From: Cryobacterium sp. Y11
GTDB taxonomy: Bacteria > Actinomycetota > Actinomycetes > Actinomycetales > Microbacteriaceae
Length of the DNA: 64,000 nt
Assembly (NCBI RefSeq): GCF_002929535.1
Contig: NZ_PJJO01000052.1
Span: 62,001-126,000, forward strand
Reading direction: 5' to 3'
Part shown: one piece after another, positions 37,757 to 46,803 of the stretch
How the letters are laid out: each line of letters opens with the position of its first letter
Numbering within the stretch: the stretch's first letter is position 1
Translations under genes and position numbers: made by a program
The notes under the pieces: model-generated
Seen by the model: only the letters and a program-made list of their open reading frames with translations
The model's database searches: none
Told to the model about the DNA's origin: nothing

Positions 37757-37791
37757 GGGGCGCCCTCATCCCTTGCGGATGAGGGCGCCCC
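37757..37791 (+). terminator. Intra-operon stem-loop after the binding-protein gene
   Basis: Perfect 15-base arms (GGGGCGCCCTCATCC and its complement) with loop CTTGC, between the binding-protein gene and the first permease. Such hairpins usually let most transcripts end or stabilise the upstream mRNA, giving excess binding protein. Confidence 0.75.
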
Positions 37792-37817
37792 GACGCACAG
37801 TTCCCGAGGAGGAATCG

Positions 37818-38738
37818 ATGTCGCAAGTGACAACCCTGCCCCGAGCGGGCATCCGACGGCGGCCGAGGCGCGGTCGAGGTGCCGGTATCAACGTGTTCTA
37901 TCTCCCCGCGCTGCTCATCTTCGCCATCTTCACGATTTACCCGCTTCTGAATGGCATCACCCTTTCGTTCACGAACTGGAATGGGTACAGCGCGGCGCGC
38001 GATGTCGTAGGCGCAGCGAACTACCTGCGTCTGTTCGAAGACGAGACGTTTCGTATGGTGCTGCTGAACACCTTCATTTTCGGGATCGGCAGCACGGTCA
38101 TCCAACAGATCCTTGGCCTGGGTCTGGCCGTGGCACTCGATCGACCGTTGCGCGGACGGACTGCGATTCGCGCGATCATCTACCTGCCGGTGCTGGTGTC
38201 TCCGGTGATCATGGGCACCATGTACTACCTCTTCTTCCAGTACAACAATGGGGCCCTCAACGACATCACGACCTTGTTCGGCGGCGAACGCATAGCCTGG
38301 CTGAGTGATTCCCAGACCGCTGTGCTGATCATTGTGCTGGTCAACTCGTTGCAGTTCGTGGGCATCTCGATGATCATCTATCTCGCCGGACTTCAGTCGA
38401 TACCCACCGTCTACTACGAGGCGGCCAACCTCGACGGCGCGGGCGCCTGGCAGCAGTTTCGGCACATCACCATTCCCCTGCTGCAGCCTGCCTTTGCCAC
38501 CAGCATCGTGCTCAACCTGATCGGCGGGCTGAAACTCTACGACATTATTCAGGTGCTCACTGGCGGCGGGCCCGGCTACTCGACCAACTCGGTGTCCACC
38601 TTGGTCGGGGTGGCCTACTTCGACAACCAGAGTGCGGGCTATGCCTCCGCCATGGGAGTCGTGCTGTTTCTCATCATCGTGGTGTTCACCCTCGGACTGA
38701 ACACCCTCCTCAATCGACGTCGGCTGGAGCAGCAATGA
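37818..38738 (+). CDS. Sugar ABC transporter permease (MalF/UgpA-like)
   Basis: Permease of 306 residues, start fixed by GAGGAGG upstream of 37818. Basic N-terminus, then FYLPALLIFAIFTIYPLLNG and five more membrane segments. The EAA loop is YEAANLDGAGAWQQFRHITIP. Couples with the next permease by a 4-base overlap. Confidence 0.92.
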   Translation: MSQVTTLPRAGIRRRPRRGRGAGINVFYLPALLIFAIFTIYPLLNGITLSFTNWNGYSAARDVVGAANYLRLFEDETFRMVLLNTFIFGIGSTVIQQILGLGLAVALDRPLRGRTAIRAIIYLPVLVSPVIMGTMYYLFFQYNNGALNDITTLFGGERIAWLSDSQTAVLIIVLVNSLQFVGISMIIYLAGLQSIPTVYYEAANLDGAGAWQQFRHITIPLLQPAFATSIVLNLIGGLKLYDIIQVLTGGGPGYSTNSVSTLVGVAYFDNQSAGYASAMGVVLFLIIVVFTLGLNTLLNRRRLEQQ

Positions 38739-39565
38739 TCACCAAACTCGGCCGTCCCGCCAAGATTCTGCTTGCCGCAGGGTTGCTGGCCATTGTCGTC
38801 CTTCAGCTGCTGCCGTTCTATGTGTCGATCACCACCTCTTTAAAGGAGCGCACCGACCTCTCCTCGACATGGCTGCCGCCCCTGGACGGAGTGTTCCTCG
38901 GCAATTTCATGTCGGCAATCACGGATGGCAACATCCTGCAGTCCATTTTGAACAGCGCAATTGTCACGGGTGTATCCACGATCCTGGTTTGTTTCTTGGG
39001 GGCCATGGCCGCATACCCGCTGGCACGTCGGCTCACCACGATGAATAAGGCCGTTGGAGCGCTCATTCTCGCGCTGATCATGATTCCACCGCTCAGTATT
39101 CTCGTTCCGCTGTACACAATGCTGACGCAGATGCAGGCGGTGAACACCTACTGGGGGATCATTGCGGTCATGGTGTCGACGCACCTGCCGCTCAGCATCT
39201 TCTTCTACACGGCATTCATGCGATCGTTGCCGATATCGGTAGAGGAAGCGGCCACGGTCGACGGGGCGAGCGCGTTCCAGACGTTTTTCCTGGTGGTCTT
39301 ACCCGTGCTGAAACCCGTCACCGCCACCGTCGCTATTCTGACCGGGGTGAGCACCTGGAACGAGTATGCCCTGTCCTCGTTTATCCTGACCGACCCGGCG
39401 ATCCGAACGATCGCCCCATCGATCGCGTCCTTCTTCTCGGCGCAATCGAGCAACCTTGGCGCGGCATCGGCGGCTTCACTCCTCGCTGTGCTGCCGGTGC
39501 TCATTGCCTACCTGTTTCTGCAGCGCTACTTCATCAAGGGAATGGTGGCGGGGTCGGAGAAATAA
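38735..39565 (+). CDS. Carbohydrate ABC transporter permease (MalG/UgpE-like)
   Basis: Second permease, 276 residues, six membrane segments. EAA loop VEEAATVDGASAFQTFFLVVLP; ends with the MalG-type QRYFIKGMVAG tail. No ATPase gene follows, so this importer probably shares a general MsiK-like ATPase encoded elsewhere, as is common in actinobacteria (family knowledge). Confidence 0.92.
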   Translation: MITKLGRPAKILLAAGLLAIVVLQLLPFYVSITTSLKERTDLSSTWLPPLDGVFLGNFMSAITDGNILQSILNSAIVTGVSTILVCFLGAMAAYPLARRLTTMNKAVGALILALIMIPPLSILVPLYTMLTQMQAVNTYWGIIAVMVSTHLPLSIFFYTAFMRSLPISVEEAATVDGASAFQTFFLVVLPVLKPVTATVAILTGVSTWNEYALSSFILTDPAIRTIAPSIASFFSAQSSNLGAASAASLLAVLPVLIAYLFLQRYFIKGMVAGSEK

Positions 39566-39617
39566 CTGACCCCGGCTCGCCGCCCAATGAATACGACCAT
39601 CTGAGCCGGGCGTAAAC

Positions 39618-39635
39618 TATCTTGATAGCAAGATA
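39618..39635. promoter_or_regulatory. MarR-type palindrome
   Basis: TATCTTG and CAAGATA flank ATAG, an 18-base palindrome of the kind bound by MarR/OhrR regulators. It lies 65 bases upstream of the SDR start. No MarR gene is in the window. Confidence 0.55.
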
Positions 39636-39700
39636 CTTTCCCGCCGCCGCGCGGTTTGCGCGGACGCACCACGCCTCGGCGTGAGACAAGGAGTCACGGC

Positions 39701-40453
39701 ATGAGTACATTCACCGACAAGGTCGCCATCGTCACGGGCGGCGGAAGTGGCATTGGAGAGGCCATCGCAATGGCCCTCGCGACAGAGGGCGCATCCGTCG
39801 TGGTCACCGACATCAATCTCGAGGCGGCGCAGCGCGTCACCGACGAGATCATCGCAGCGGCGGGAACCGCGTCCGCATTCAAGCAGAACACCTCGATTGC
39901 CGCCGAGTCGGAAGCGGCCGTGGACTTCGCCGTCGCCACCTACGGCGCCCTGCACTTGGCCGTGAATAACGCCGGGATCGCCGGCGCGCCCGCCGACATT
40001 GGCGAGTACGACACGGCTGTGTGGGACCGTGTCATCGGCGTCGACCTCAGCGGCGTGTTCTATGGCATGCGCTACCAGCTGCCCGCAATGGTCGCAGCAG
40101 GCGGTGGCTCCGTGGTCAACATGAGCAGCGTGCTCGGATCCGTTGGCATCGCCCAGAACGCGGCTTACGTGGCCAGCAAGCACGCGCTCGTCGGCCTGAC
40201 CAAGGTTGCAGCCCTCGAGTATTCGGCCCGAAACGTGCGCACCAACGCCGTGGGACCGGGCTTCATCGACACTCCGCTGGTGCGTTCCGCGATGGGTGCC
40301 GAAGCGATCATCGCCCTCGAGGCTCAGCACGCGACGGGACGCCTTGGCACCAGTGCCGAGGTAGCTGCCCTTGTCTTGTTCCTGCTCAGCGACGCCGCGT
40401 CGTTCATCACCGGTAGCTACCACCTCGTCGACGGCGGGTACTCCGCGCACTAA
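39701..40453 (+). CDS. SDR family NAD(P)-dependent oxidoreductase
   Basis: Classical short-chain dehydrogenase of 250 residues, start after AAGGAG. Cofactor motif VTGGGSGIGEAIA, NNAGIAG, catalytic Ser in NMSSVLGSVG and the Tyr-Lys pair in AAYVASKHALVG. An aspartate ends the second strand (VVTDINLEAA), which favours NAD over NADP. Substrate unknown. Probably controlled separately from the sugar operon through the MarR-type palindrome. Confidence 0.92.
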   Translation: MSTFTDKVAIVTGGGSGIGEAIAMALATEGASVVVTDINLEAAQRVTDEIIAAAGTASAFKQNTSIAAESEAAVDFAVATYGALHLAVNNAGIAGAPADIGEYDTAVWDRVIGVDLSGVFYGMRYQLPAMVAAGGGSVVNMSSVLGSVGIAQNAAYVASKHALVGLTKVAALEYSARNVRTNAVGPGFIDTPLVRSAMGAEAIIALEAQHATGRLGTSAEVAALVLFLLSDAASFITGSYHLVDGGYSAH

Positions 40454-40465
40454 CTAACAGTGTGT

Positions 40466-40499
40466 CCGGCGGCATCCGTTGTGAAGCGGATGCCGCCGG
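40466..40499. terminator. Bidirectional hairpin between SDR gene and cycA
   Basis: Perfect 13-base arms CCGGCGGCATCCG/CGGATGCCGCCGG with an 8-base loop, between two convergent genes. It belongs to the GCATCCG stem group. Confidence 0.75.
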
Positions 40500-40544
40500 C
40501 GCGAGACTGCGACGCGGGTCGCGGAAGTGACGCCGGTGCGCGGC

Positions 40545-42011
40545 TCAGCGACGGAAGGCGAGCGCCGCGACCCGATCGGCCTGCACATTCGCGCGGTGAA
40601 GCTCCTGGTGAGCAACTAACTCTGGGCGGCGACGCATGATGAGCCAGACGATGCCGAGCCCGATGAACCACACCGGTGTCACGAGCAGCGCCTGCAGGGT
40701 GTCGGTCTTCTGGGTGAGTGCCCAGATTAAGAAGACGAAGAACGCGAGCAGGACGTAACACATGGACACACCGCCGGGCATTTTGAACTTTGAGGCCGCG
40801 TGCAGCGCGGGGCGGCGCTTGCGGTAAGCGAGGTAGCTCACCACGATGATGCTCCACACGAAGATGAACAGCACCGACGCCATTGTCGTCACCACCGTGA
40901 ACACGGCAATGATCGACGAGCTCGCATACAGAAGCACAGCGGATACGAGCAGAAACAGGCACGAGAACAGTAGGGCGTTGGCCGGTACTTTGTGGCGGCT
41001 TAGTCGTTGAAAGCGCCTCGGTGCCGTGCCGTCGACCGACAGCCCGAAGAGCATTCTCGATGTTGAATACAGCCCGGAGTTCGCTGAGGAGGTCGCGCTC
41101 GTGAGCACGACGAAGTTGATCACGGACGCGGCAGCGCCGAGGCCCGCGAGGGCGAACATTGCCACGAACGGGCTCACATCGGCAGTGACCTCACGCCACG
41201 GAGTGACCGCCATGATCATGATCAGGGCCAGAACGTAGAACAGCATGATGCGAATGGGGATCGAGTTAATCGCTTTGGGAAGGTTCTTCTCCGGGTGCTG
41301 CGCTTCGGCGGCCGTCGTGCCAACGAGTTCGACGCCGAGGAAGGCAAAGACAGAGAGTTGGAAGCCGGCGATGAACCCCATGGGGCCGGTCGGAAACATC
41401 CCGCCGTCGTTCCACAAATTGCTGAAACTCGCCGCGGTGCCGCCGGGGGACTGGAACTTCGTGAACACCATCACCAGACCCACGACGATCAGCGTCACAA
41501 TAGCGATGATCTTGATCAGCGCGAACCAGAACTCGGTCTCGCCAAACGCTTTGACACTCGTGAGGTTGAAACCCAGCAGAATCAACACCGCCCCGAGCGC
41601 CGGAATCCACAGCGGCAACTCTGGCCACCAAAAGCTCGTGTAGAGCGCTATCGCAATCAGCTCGGCGATGGCGGTCACTATCCAGCAGAGCCAGTACGTC
41701 CAGCTGGTGAAGAAGGCAGCCCACGGCCCGAGCAGGTCACCAGCGAAGTCGCTGAACGACTTGTATTCGAGGTTGGAGAGCAACAATTCACCCATGGCCC
41801 GCATCACGAAGAACAGCATGAAGCCGATGATCATATACACGAAGATCACGGACGGCCCCGCGAGGGAGATCGTCTTTCCCGAGCCCATGAACAGGCCCGT
41901 TCCGATCGCACCGCCGATGGCGATGAGCTGGATATGGCGGTTCGACAGCGATCGGGCCAGGTGCGGCTGTGTGCTGGAGGCTAGTCGAATGTTGGGTTTC
42001 AATTGCGACAT
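40545..42011 (-). CDS. cycA: CycA-type D-serine/D-alanine/glycine permease
   Basis: Amino acid permease (APC superfamily) of about 488 residues, 12 membrane segments. Its N-terminal stretch (NRHIQLIAIGGAIGTGLFMG, then SGKTISLAGPSVIFVYMIIG) is almost residue for residue that of E. coli CycA, as is ELVGTTAAEAQHPEKNLPKA. It should import D-alanine, glycine, D-serine and probably L-alanine with protons. ATG at 42011 follows AAGGAAG. It lies downstream of ald on the same strand, which fits alanine catabolism. Confidence 0.9.
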   Translation of the reverse strand: MSQLKPNIRLASSTQPHLARSLSNRHIQLIAIGGAIGTGLFMGSGKTISLAGPSVIFVYMIIGFMLFFVMRAMGELLLSNLEYKSFSDFAGDLLGPWAAFFTSWTYWLCWIVTAIAELIAIALYTSFWWPELPLWIPALGAVLILLGFNLTSVKAFGETEFWFALIKIIAIVTLIVVGLVMVFTKFQSPGGTAASFSNLWNDGGMFPTGPMGFIAGFQLSVFAFLGVELVGTTAAEAQHPEKNLPKAINSIPIRIMLFYVLALIMIMAVTPWREVTADVSPFVAMFALAGLGAAASVINFVVLTSATSSANSGLYSTSRMLFGLSVDGTAPRRFQRLSRHKVPANALLFSCLFLLVSAVLLYASSSIIAVFTVVTTMASVLFIFVWSIIVVSYLAYRKRRPALHAASKFKMPGGVSMCYVLLAFFVFLIWALTQKTDTLQALLVTPVWFIGLGIVWLIMRRRPELVAHQELHRANVQADRVAALAFRR

Positions 42012-42081
42012 CGGAGATACTTCCTTGTAATCCAGACGATTGACAGAGTGTCGGGTTCTCCGATCTCTGAGAAAAAGCGGG

Positions 42082-42128
42082 TAGCGGATGCCGGTGCTGG
42101 CGGATAAGCCAGGGCCCGGCATCCGCTA
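42082..42128 (-). terminator. Large hairpin between ald and cycA
   Basis: Perfect 13-base arms TAGCGGATGCCGG/CCGGCATCCGCTA enclose a second stem CTGGC/GCCAG. Placed between ald and cycA it may act as an attenuator or mRNA-stabilising element, so cycA may have its own promoter or reduced expression. Confidence 0.65.
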
Positions 42129-42165
42129 TACAGCGCTGCGAGCGCAGCACTTGAGAACAGAGCGG

Positions 42166-43302
42166 TCAGACGAGAGCGGCCTCGGCCTGTGTGACGAGGT
42201 CGGTCCAGTCGGCGAGCGGCAGGTCGAGGGCGATGCTGACCGAGCGGTTGGCGACCTTTCCGGCAGCGATGTTCAGCCCGCCGGCGAGGGCGGCGTCGCG
42301 CTCGAATGCTGCGCGCACGCCACGGTCGGCAATCGACAGGGCATAGGGCAGGGTCACATTGGTCAGTGCGAGGGTCGATGTCTGCGGAACGGCGCCGGGC
42401 ATGTTGGCGACGCAGTAGAAGATCGAGCCGTGCACGGGGAAGGTCGGGTTCTCGTGCGTTGTGGCATGAGTGCCTTCGAAACATCCGCCCTGGTCAACGG
42501 CGATATCTACGAGCACGGAGCCCCGCTTCATGCGCGACACGAGCTCGTTCGTGACGAGCTTGGGGGCCTTGGCGCCCGGAATCAGTACGGAGCCGATCAC
42601 CAGGTCGGCTTCGATGACGGAGCGGTTGATTTCGTAGGCGTTCGAGGCAATGGTCTTCAAACGTCCGGCGTACTGCGCGTCGAGTTCGCGCAGGCGGTCG
42701 ATGTTGATGTCGAGGATGGTGACGTCGGCGCCCATGCCGATGGCCATAGCGGCGGCGTTAGAGCCGGCGACGCCGGCACCGATTACGGTCACCTTGGCGG
42801 CGCGCACCCCGGGTACGCCGCCCATCAGGATGCCGGGGCCGCCGCCGGGGCGGGTCATCGACGCAGCGCCGACTTGAACAGCGAGGCGTCCGGCTACCTC
42901 GCTCATCGGTGCGAGCAAGGGCAGTGAGCGGTCGGCCTTTTGCACCGTCTCGTAGGCGATGGCGGTGACGCCGGATTCGAGCAGGGCGGTGGCGAGGGCG
43001 GGCTCGGCCGCGAGGTGCAGGTAGGTGAAAAGAATCAGGCCCTCACGAAAATAGGAGTACTCGGCGGCGATCGGCTCTTTCACCTTGAGAATCAGGTCAG
43101 CGCTTGCCCACACCTCGAAGGCAGTATCGATGATTGTGGCTCCGGCGGCTGCATAATCCGTGTCCGTGAAGCCGGAGGCGATTCCCGCTCCGGCCTGCAC
43201 GAGCACGGTATGGCCGTGGAGCTTGGCCTCGTGTACTCCGGCGGCGGTGATCGCCACGCGGAATTCGTTGTTCTTAACTTCGGACGGAACACCAATGATC
43301 AT
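42166..43302 (-). CDS. ald: Alanine dehydrogenase
   Basis: L-alanine dehydrogenase of 378 residues (usual ~371), interconverting L-alanine + NAD with pyruvate + ammonia + NADH. Signature start IGVPSEVKNNEFRVAITAAGV, substrate-site HTVLVQAGAGIASGFTD, and NAD-binding VTVIGAGVAGSNAAAMAIGMGA followed by DINIDRLRELDAQY. It precedes cycA and is divergent from a PucR regulator, matching the ald-adeR arrangement known in Bacillus. Confidence 0.95.
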   Translation of the reverse strand: MIIGVPSEVKNNEFRVAITAAGVHEAKLHGHTVLVQAGAGIASGFTDTDYAAAGATIIDTAFEVWASADLILKVKEPIAAEYSYFREGLILFTYLHLAAEPALATALLESGVTAIAYETVQKADRSLPLLAPMSEVAGRLAVQVGAASMTRPGGGPGILMGGVPGVRAAKVTVIGAGVAGSNAAAMAIGMGADVTILDINIDRLRELDAQYAGRLKTIASNAYEINRSVIEADLVIGSVLIPGAKAPKLVTNELVSRMKRGSVLVDIAVDQGGCFEGTHATTHENPTFPVHGSIFYCVANMPGAVPQTSTLALTNVTLPYALSIADRGVRAAFERDAALAGGLNIAAGKVANRSVSIALDLPLADWTDLVTQAEAALV

Positions 43303-43508
43303 GGGGAACTCCTACTTCTTGAAGACGCTTGGCCGACCGACTTTGGTCTGCATAAAAACGATAAGCCCGGGTTTGTGGGCCGTCGCGGCGAGACTCTGCC
43401 GACAACGGATGCCGTGAGCTGGGCCGTCGCACGTCGCGCGGGGCCAGAACCACCAGTTTTCCGGCGTTTTCGGGCATTTTTCACTTTCGACACCGAAGCC
43501 GAGGTGGG

Positions 43509-43543
43509 GTGAATTCAACAGTCACCGCAACGTGAATTCGACA
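43509..43543. promoter_or_regulatory. Direct repeat, candidate PucR/AdeR binding site
   Basis: GTGAATTCAACA (43509-43520) and GTGAATTCGACA (43532-43543) are direct repeats 23 bases apart, about two helical turns, in the 304-base space between divergent ald and pucR genes. The rest of this space shows T-runs near 43440-43490 but no gene. Confidence 0.5.
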
Positions 43544-43606
43544 TTTGTAGCGTCGAGGCGCGTCGATTGTCGCCTAACGTTCACGCGGCTCCGTAGGATT
43601 GGGCCT

Positions 43607-44815
43607 ATGACAGCGGCCGATATCGACCAGGCGGTGGTCATCATCGCTGCGAAACTTGGTCGCGCTCTCTCACTGGAAGACCTCGATGGCGGGCTGCTCG
43701 CGTACAGCGCGCATCAATTCACGGCTGACAGAGTGCGCACGAATTTTTTGCTGAGCAAGTTGGTTCCGCCCGATGTGAGCGCCTGGCAGCTGAGCCACGG
43801 CATTGCTCGGGCGGTAAAACCGGTTCCGGTTCCGGCCAACGCCGACCTCGGAATGTTGGGCCGGGTGTGCGTGCCACTGCTGGCGCGTGGATTTCGAGTG
43901 GGCTATCTGTGGGTGCTGCAGCTCGACGACGAGCTCGAGCCCGACGCTATCGTAAAAGAGCTGCGGGTCATCCGCCCCGAGTTGGACGCCCTCGCGGAGA
44001 TGCTGCTCAACCGAACCAGTGCGGATTCCGACGGCCGTCGTACCGGCGAGGCGCAGTTTGTCGCGGCGTGCTTGGGCGACCGCGCGGCCGCTTTCGCGGT
44101 CGACGGGTGGCCTGGCGTGCATGGACGAGGACCGTGGCGTCTGGCCGCGCTGCTCGAGCGTGGCGACAACGCCGAGCGCGACCCCGCCGAAAGCAGTCTG
44201 CTGTACCGCCTCTCTGCACTTCATGCCACGCTTGGCATCAACACCGTATTGTTCTCAGCCGGCACTGAAACGCATGCTGTTTTGTTGCTCCACGACGCGA
44301 TTGACGGCTTCGACCTGTCCGAGGTTCGACGGCGCTTCGAGCTTGAGGTCTCTCGCCGCGGCGGGCAGGTGGTGGCGCCGGTTCTGCTCGGGCTGAGCGA
44401 GCCCTTTTCTGACCTGCGGTGGCTGCCCGGCGCGTACTCCGAGGCGCGGAGCGCCCTGCAGGCAGCCACGGTGGATGCCCAGCTGGGCAGGCTCGTATCG
44501 TTTCGCGCTATTGGGGTCTACCAATTTTTGGCCGTTGCCGGTCGGGACGTCTCCTCGTCTGAGTCAGCGCTCTTCTGTGAGCTCCGCGAACTCGACCGCA
44601 ATGGGGAACTGCTGCCCGTGCTCGAGATGCTGTACGACAAGGACGGGTCAGTGGCCGAGGTTGCCGAGCACCTGCACTTGCACCGAACCAGCATTTACAA
44701 CCGGCTGGGACGTATCCGTTCTCTCTTGGGCGTCGACCCGCTCGGCGGGCAGGCACGCCTCGAACTGCATTTGGCACTCAAAGCCGAACGCTGGGCCGGC
44801 CGGCCTCGGCTGTAG
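43607..44815 (+). CDS. PucR family regulator (AdeR-like)
   Basis: A 402-residue regulator with the C-terminal HTH of the PucR family: LLPVLEMLYDKDGSVAEVAEHLHLHRTSIYNRLGRIRSLLGVDP (landmarks only) and a GGDEF-like middle region. Its divergence from ald-cycA suggests it activates them in response to alanine, as AdeR does for ald in Bacillus subtilis. I start at the ATG at 43607; upstream in-frame starts overlap the candidate operator. Confidence 0.87.
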   Translation: MTAADIDQAVVIIAAKLGRALSLEDLDGGLLAYSAHQFTADRVRTNFLLSKLVPPDVSAWQLSHGIARAVKPVPVPANADLGMLGRVCVPLLARGFRVGYLWVLQLDDELEPDAIVKELRVIRPELDALAEMLLNRTSADSDGRRTGEAQFVAACLGDRAAAFAVDGWPGVHGRGPWRLAALLERGDNAERDPAESSLLYRLSALHATLGINTVLFSAGTETHAVLLLHDAIDGFDLSEVRRRFELEVSRRGGQVVAPVLLGLSEPFSDLRWLPGAYSEARSALQAATVDAQLGRLVSFRAIGVYQFLAVAGRDVSSSESALFCELRELDRNGELLPVLEMLYDKDGSVAEVAEHLHLHRTSIYNRLGRIRSLLGVDPLGGQARLELHLALKAERWAGRPRL

Positions 44816-44831
44816 CGCGGTTCCGCTGTAT

Positions 44832-46001
44832 TTAAGCGTTGCGGTAGACGCGGGGAACGCGCGGGCTGATGCGGGTGACCACCTCATAGTTGATGGTGCC
44901 GGCCGCCGCCGCCCACTCGTCAACGGATGCTTCGCCGTCGTCGCCGGGGCCGAACAGCACCGCTTCGACACCAATCACCGACGCGCCGGAGGCCACGAGT
45001 GCGGCTTCGCCGAGGTCGATAACCATCTGGTCCATGGCGATGCGTCCGACCACGGGATAGGTGACGCCGTTCACCCGCACCGGACCTCCCGTGGCGATGC
45101 GCGGAATACCGTCGGCATAGCCCAACGGAATGAGCCCAAGCGTCGTTGGCGCCGCGGTTCGGTAATTCAGCCCGTATGAGACGCCGTGCTCGGCGGGTAC
45201 GTCTTTGCACATAGACACGAGCGTGCGCAGCGTCATCGCCGGTCGCAGCCCGAGGTTGGCCGAGGTCTTGTCGGCGAACGGCGAGAGTCCGTAGATGGCG
45301 AGACCGGCGCGCACCAGATCGAAGTGCGTGTCGGGGCGGGAGAGCGCGCCGGCGCTGTTGGCGAGGTGCCGCAGCGCCGGGCTGAGTCCCGCTGCGTGTG
45401 CCTGCGCACTGGCCATAGTAAATGCCACAATCTGAGTGTCAGTCTCAATGCGGGAGGGCTCATCGGCCACCGCGAGGTGCGAGAAGATGCCCACGACGGT
45501 CACGTATCCGGCTATCTCGGCCTGCCGGGCGCGGGCTACGAGGTCGCCCCAATCCTGGGCGGTGCTGCCGTTTCGGCCCAGACCGGAGTCGATCTTGAGA
45601 TGAATGCGTGCGGTTTTTCGCAGTTGCTGCGCGGCCGCAACGATGAGCGGCAGCTCCCAGCCGGAGCATCCGAGGTCGATATCGGCGGCGACGGCGGCGT
45701 GAAAGTCACTGTCCGTGGTGTGCAGCCAGGCCAGTATCGGCGCATGGAATGCCGCAGCGCGCAGGGCAAGCGCCTCCGAGATATGCGCCACGCCGAGCCA
45801 CTCCGCTCCAGCCTCGAGCGCTGCGCGGGCGACCGGTGCGACGCCGTGACCGTAGGCATCCGCTTTGACGACTGCCATCAATCGGGCTGGGGCTACGAGG
45901 TTCACGAGGTGCCGAACGTTGTGCCTGATCGCGTCGAGGTCGATCACGGCCGCGCGCTCCGGTAGCGGTTCTGTGGCGGGGGAGAGGGCTGCAGATTTCA
46001 C
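44832..46001 (-). CDS. alr: Alanine racemase
   Basis: PLP-dependent alanine racemase of about 389 residues, GTG start at 46001; longer upstream frame is not family-like. The PLP lysine block is AVVKADAYGHG, catalytic tyrosine in EHGVSYGLNYRT, with GRIAMDQMVIDL near the end. It interconverts L- and D-alanine for cell-wall synthesis, and next to ald/cycA it may also feed D-alanine into catabolism. It converges on the PucR gene. Confidence 0.93.
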   Translation of the reverse strand: MKSAALSPATEPLPERAAVIDLDAIRHNVRHLVNLVAPARLMAVVKADAYGHGVAPVARAALEAGAEWLGVAHISEALALRAAAFHAPILAWLHTTDSDFHAAVAADIDLGCSGWELPLIVAAAQQLRKTARIHLKIDSGLGRNGSTAQDWGDLVARARQAEIAGYVTVVGIFSHLAVADEPSRIETDTQIVAFTMASAQAHAAGLSPALRHLANSAGALSRPDTHFDLVRAGLAIYGLSPFADKTSANLGLRPAMTLRTLVSMCKDVPAEHGVSYGLNYRTAAPTTLGLIPLGYADGIPRIATGGPVRVNGVTYPVVGRIAMDQMVIDLGEAALVASGASVIGVEAVLFGPGDDGEASVDEWAAAAGTINYEVVTRISPRVPRVYRNA

Positions 46002-46059
46002 ACGTTGCAGCCTAGCCCTCGGTTGCGCCAGCGCCGGCCGAGAGAAACGGTGCTTGATC

Positions 46060-46683
46060 TCAGTGCACCAGTGCCAGCAGCAGCGCAACGGATATGAAGA
46101 GCATGCCGAAGGTGCGGTTGAGAATGAGCTGCCCGCGAGCGGTGCTCGTGAAGCGCTGGAACGATCTCGCCGCAACCGCGAAGAACAGCCACATCACCAC
46201 GATGTCGATCAGTACCACGGTGACGGTCAGCACCAGGTATTGGGGGAGCAGCGGCTGCTCCGGCCGAATGAACTGCGGCATGAACGCGAGAAAGAAGACG
46301 AGCGCCTTGGGGTTGAGCAGGTTGACCCACAGGCCGCGGCGAAACATCGACCAGGCCGGCTCCCGGGTTTGCGGTGTGGTCGCGTCCGTGGTCGGGTTGG
46401 GTTTTTGCAGAATCAGACGGATGCCCAGAAACACCAGGTAGGCGGCGCCGGCATACCGAATGACGTTGAAGAGCACGGGGGATCCGGAGACGAGCACCCC
46501 GACACCGAGCGCTACAACGATGATGTGCACGATGAGCGCGGCCTGCTGTCCGAGAATTCCCCAGATCGAGCGCCGAAACCCGCTGGTGAGCGAGTTGTTC
46601 ATGGTGTTGATCGCGCCTGCGCCGGGGGTGAAGCTGATTAGCACGCCGGCGCCCGCTAGGGCCAGCCACAGGGAAAGTTGCAC
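46060..46683 (-). CDS. LysE family translocator
   Basis: Amino acid exporter family (LysE/RhtB), 207 residues, six membrane segments. Family motif FTPGAGAINTMNNSLTSGFRRSIWGILGQQ, where many members have PGP; here PGAGAIN. It would export a small amino acid, possibly alanine given its neighbour alr, though that link is only positional. Confidence 0.88.
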   Translation of the reverse strand: MQLSLWLALAGAGVLISFTPGAGAINTMNNSLTSGFRRSIWGILGQQAALIVHIIVVALGVGVLVSGSPVLFNVIRYAGAAYLVFLGIRLILQKPNPTTDATTPQTREPAWSMFRRGLWVNLLNPKALVFFLAFMPQFIRPEQPLLPQYLVLTVTVVLIDIVVMWLFFAVAARSFQRFTSTARGQLILNRTFGMLFISVALLLALVH

Positions 46684-46803
46684 ACGTTAGCGTAGCGCGG
46701 GTGCGACGGATGCCGCGGCGTGCGTCACCAAGACTGGCCCTCCCGTCCCACTCGATGTAGCCTGTCAGCCCGGAAGGCGGTCGTCACGATGGGCAGCTTC
46801 TGG

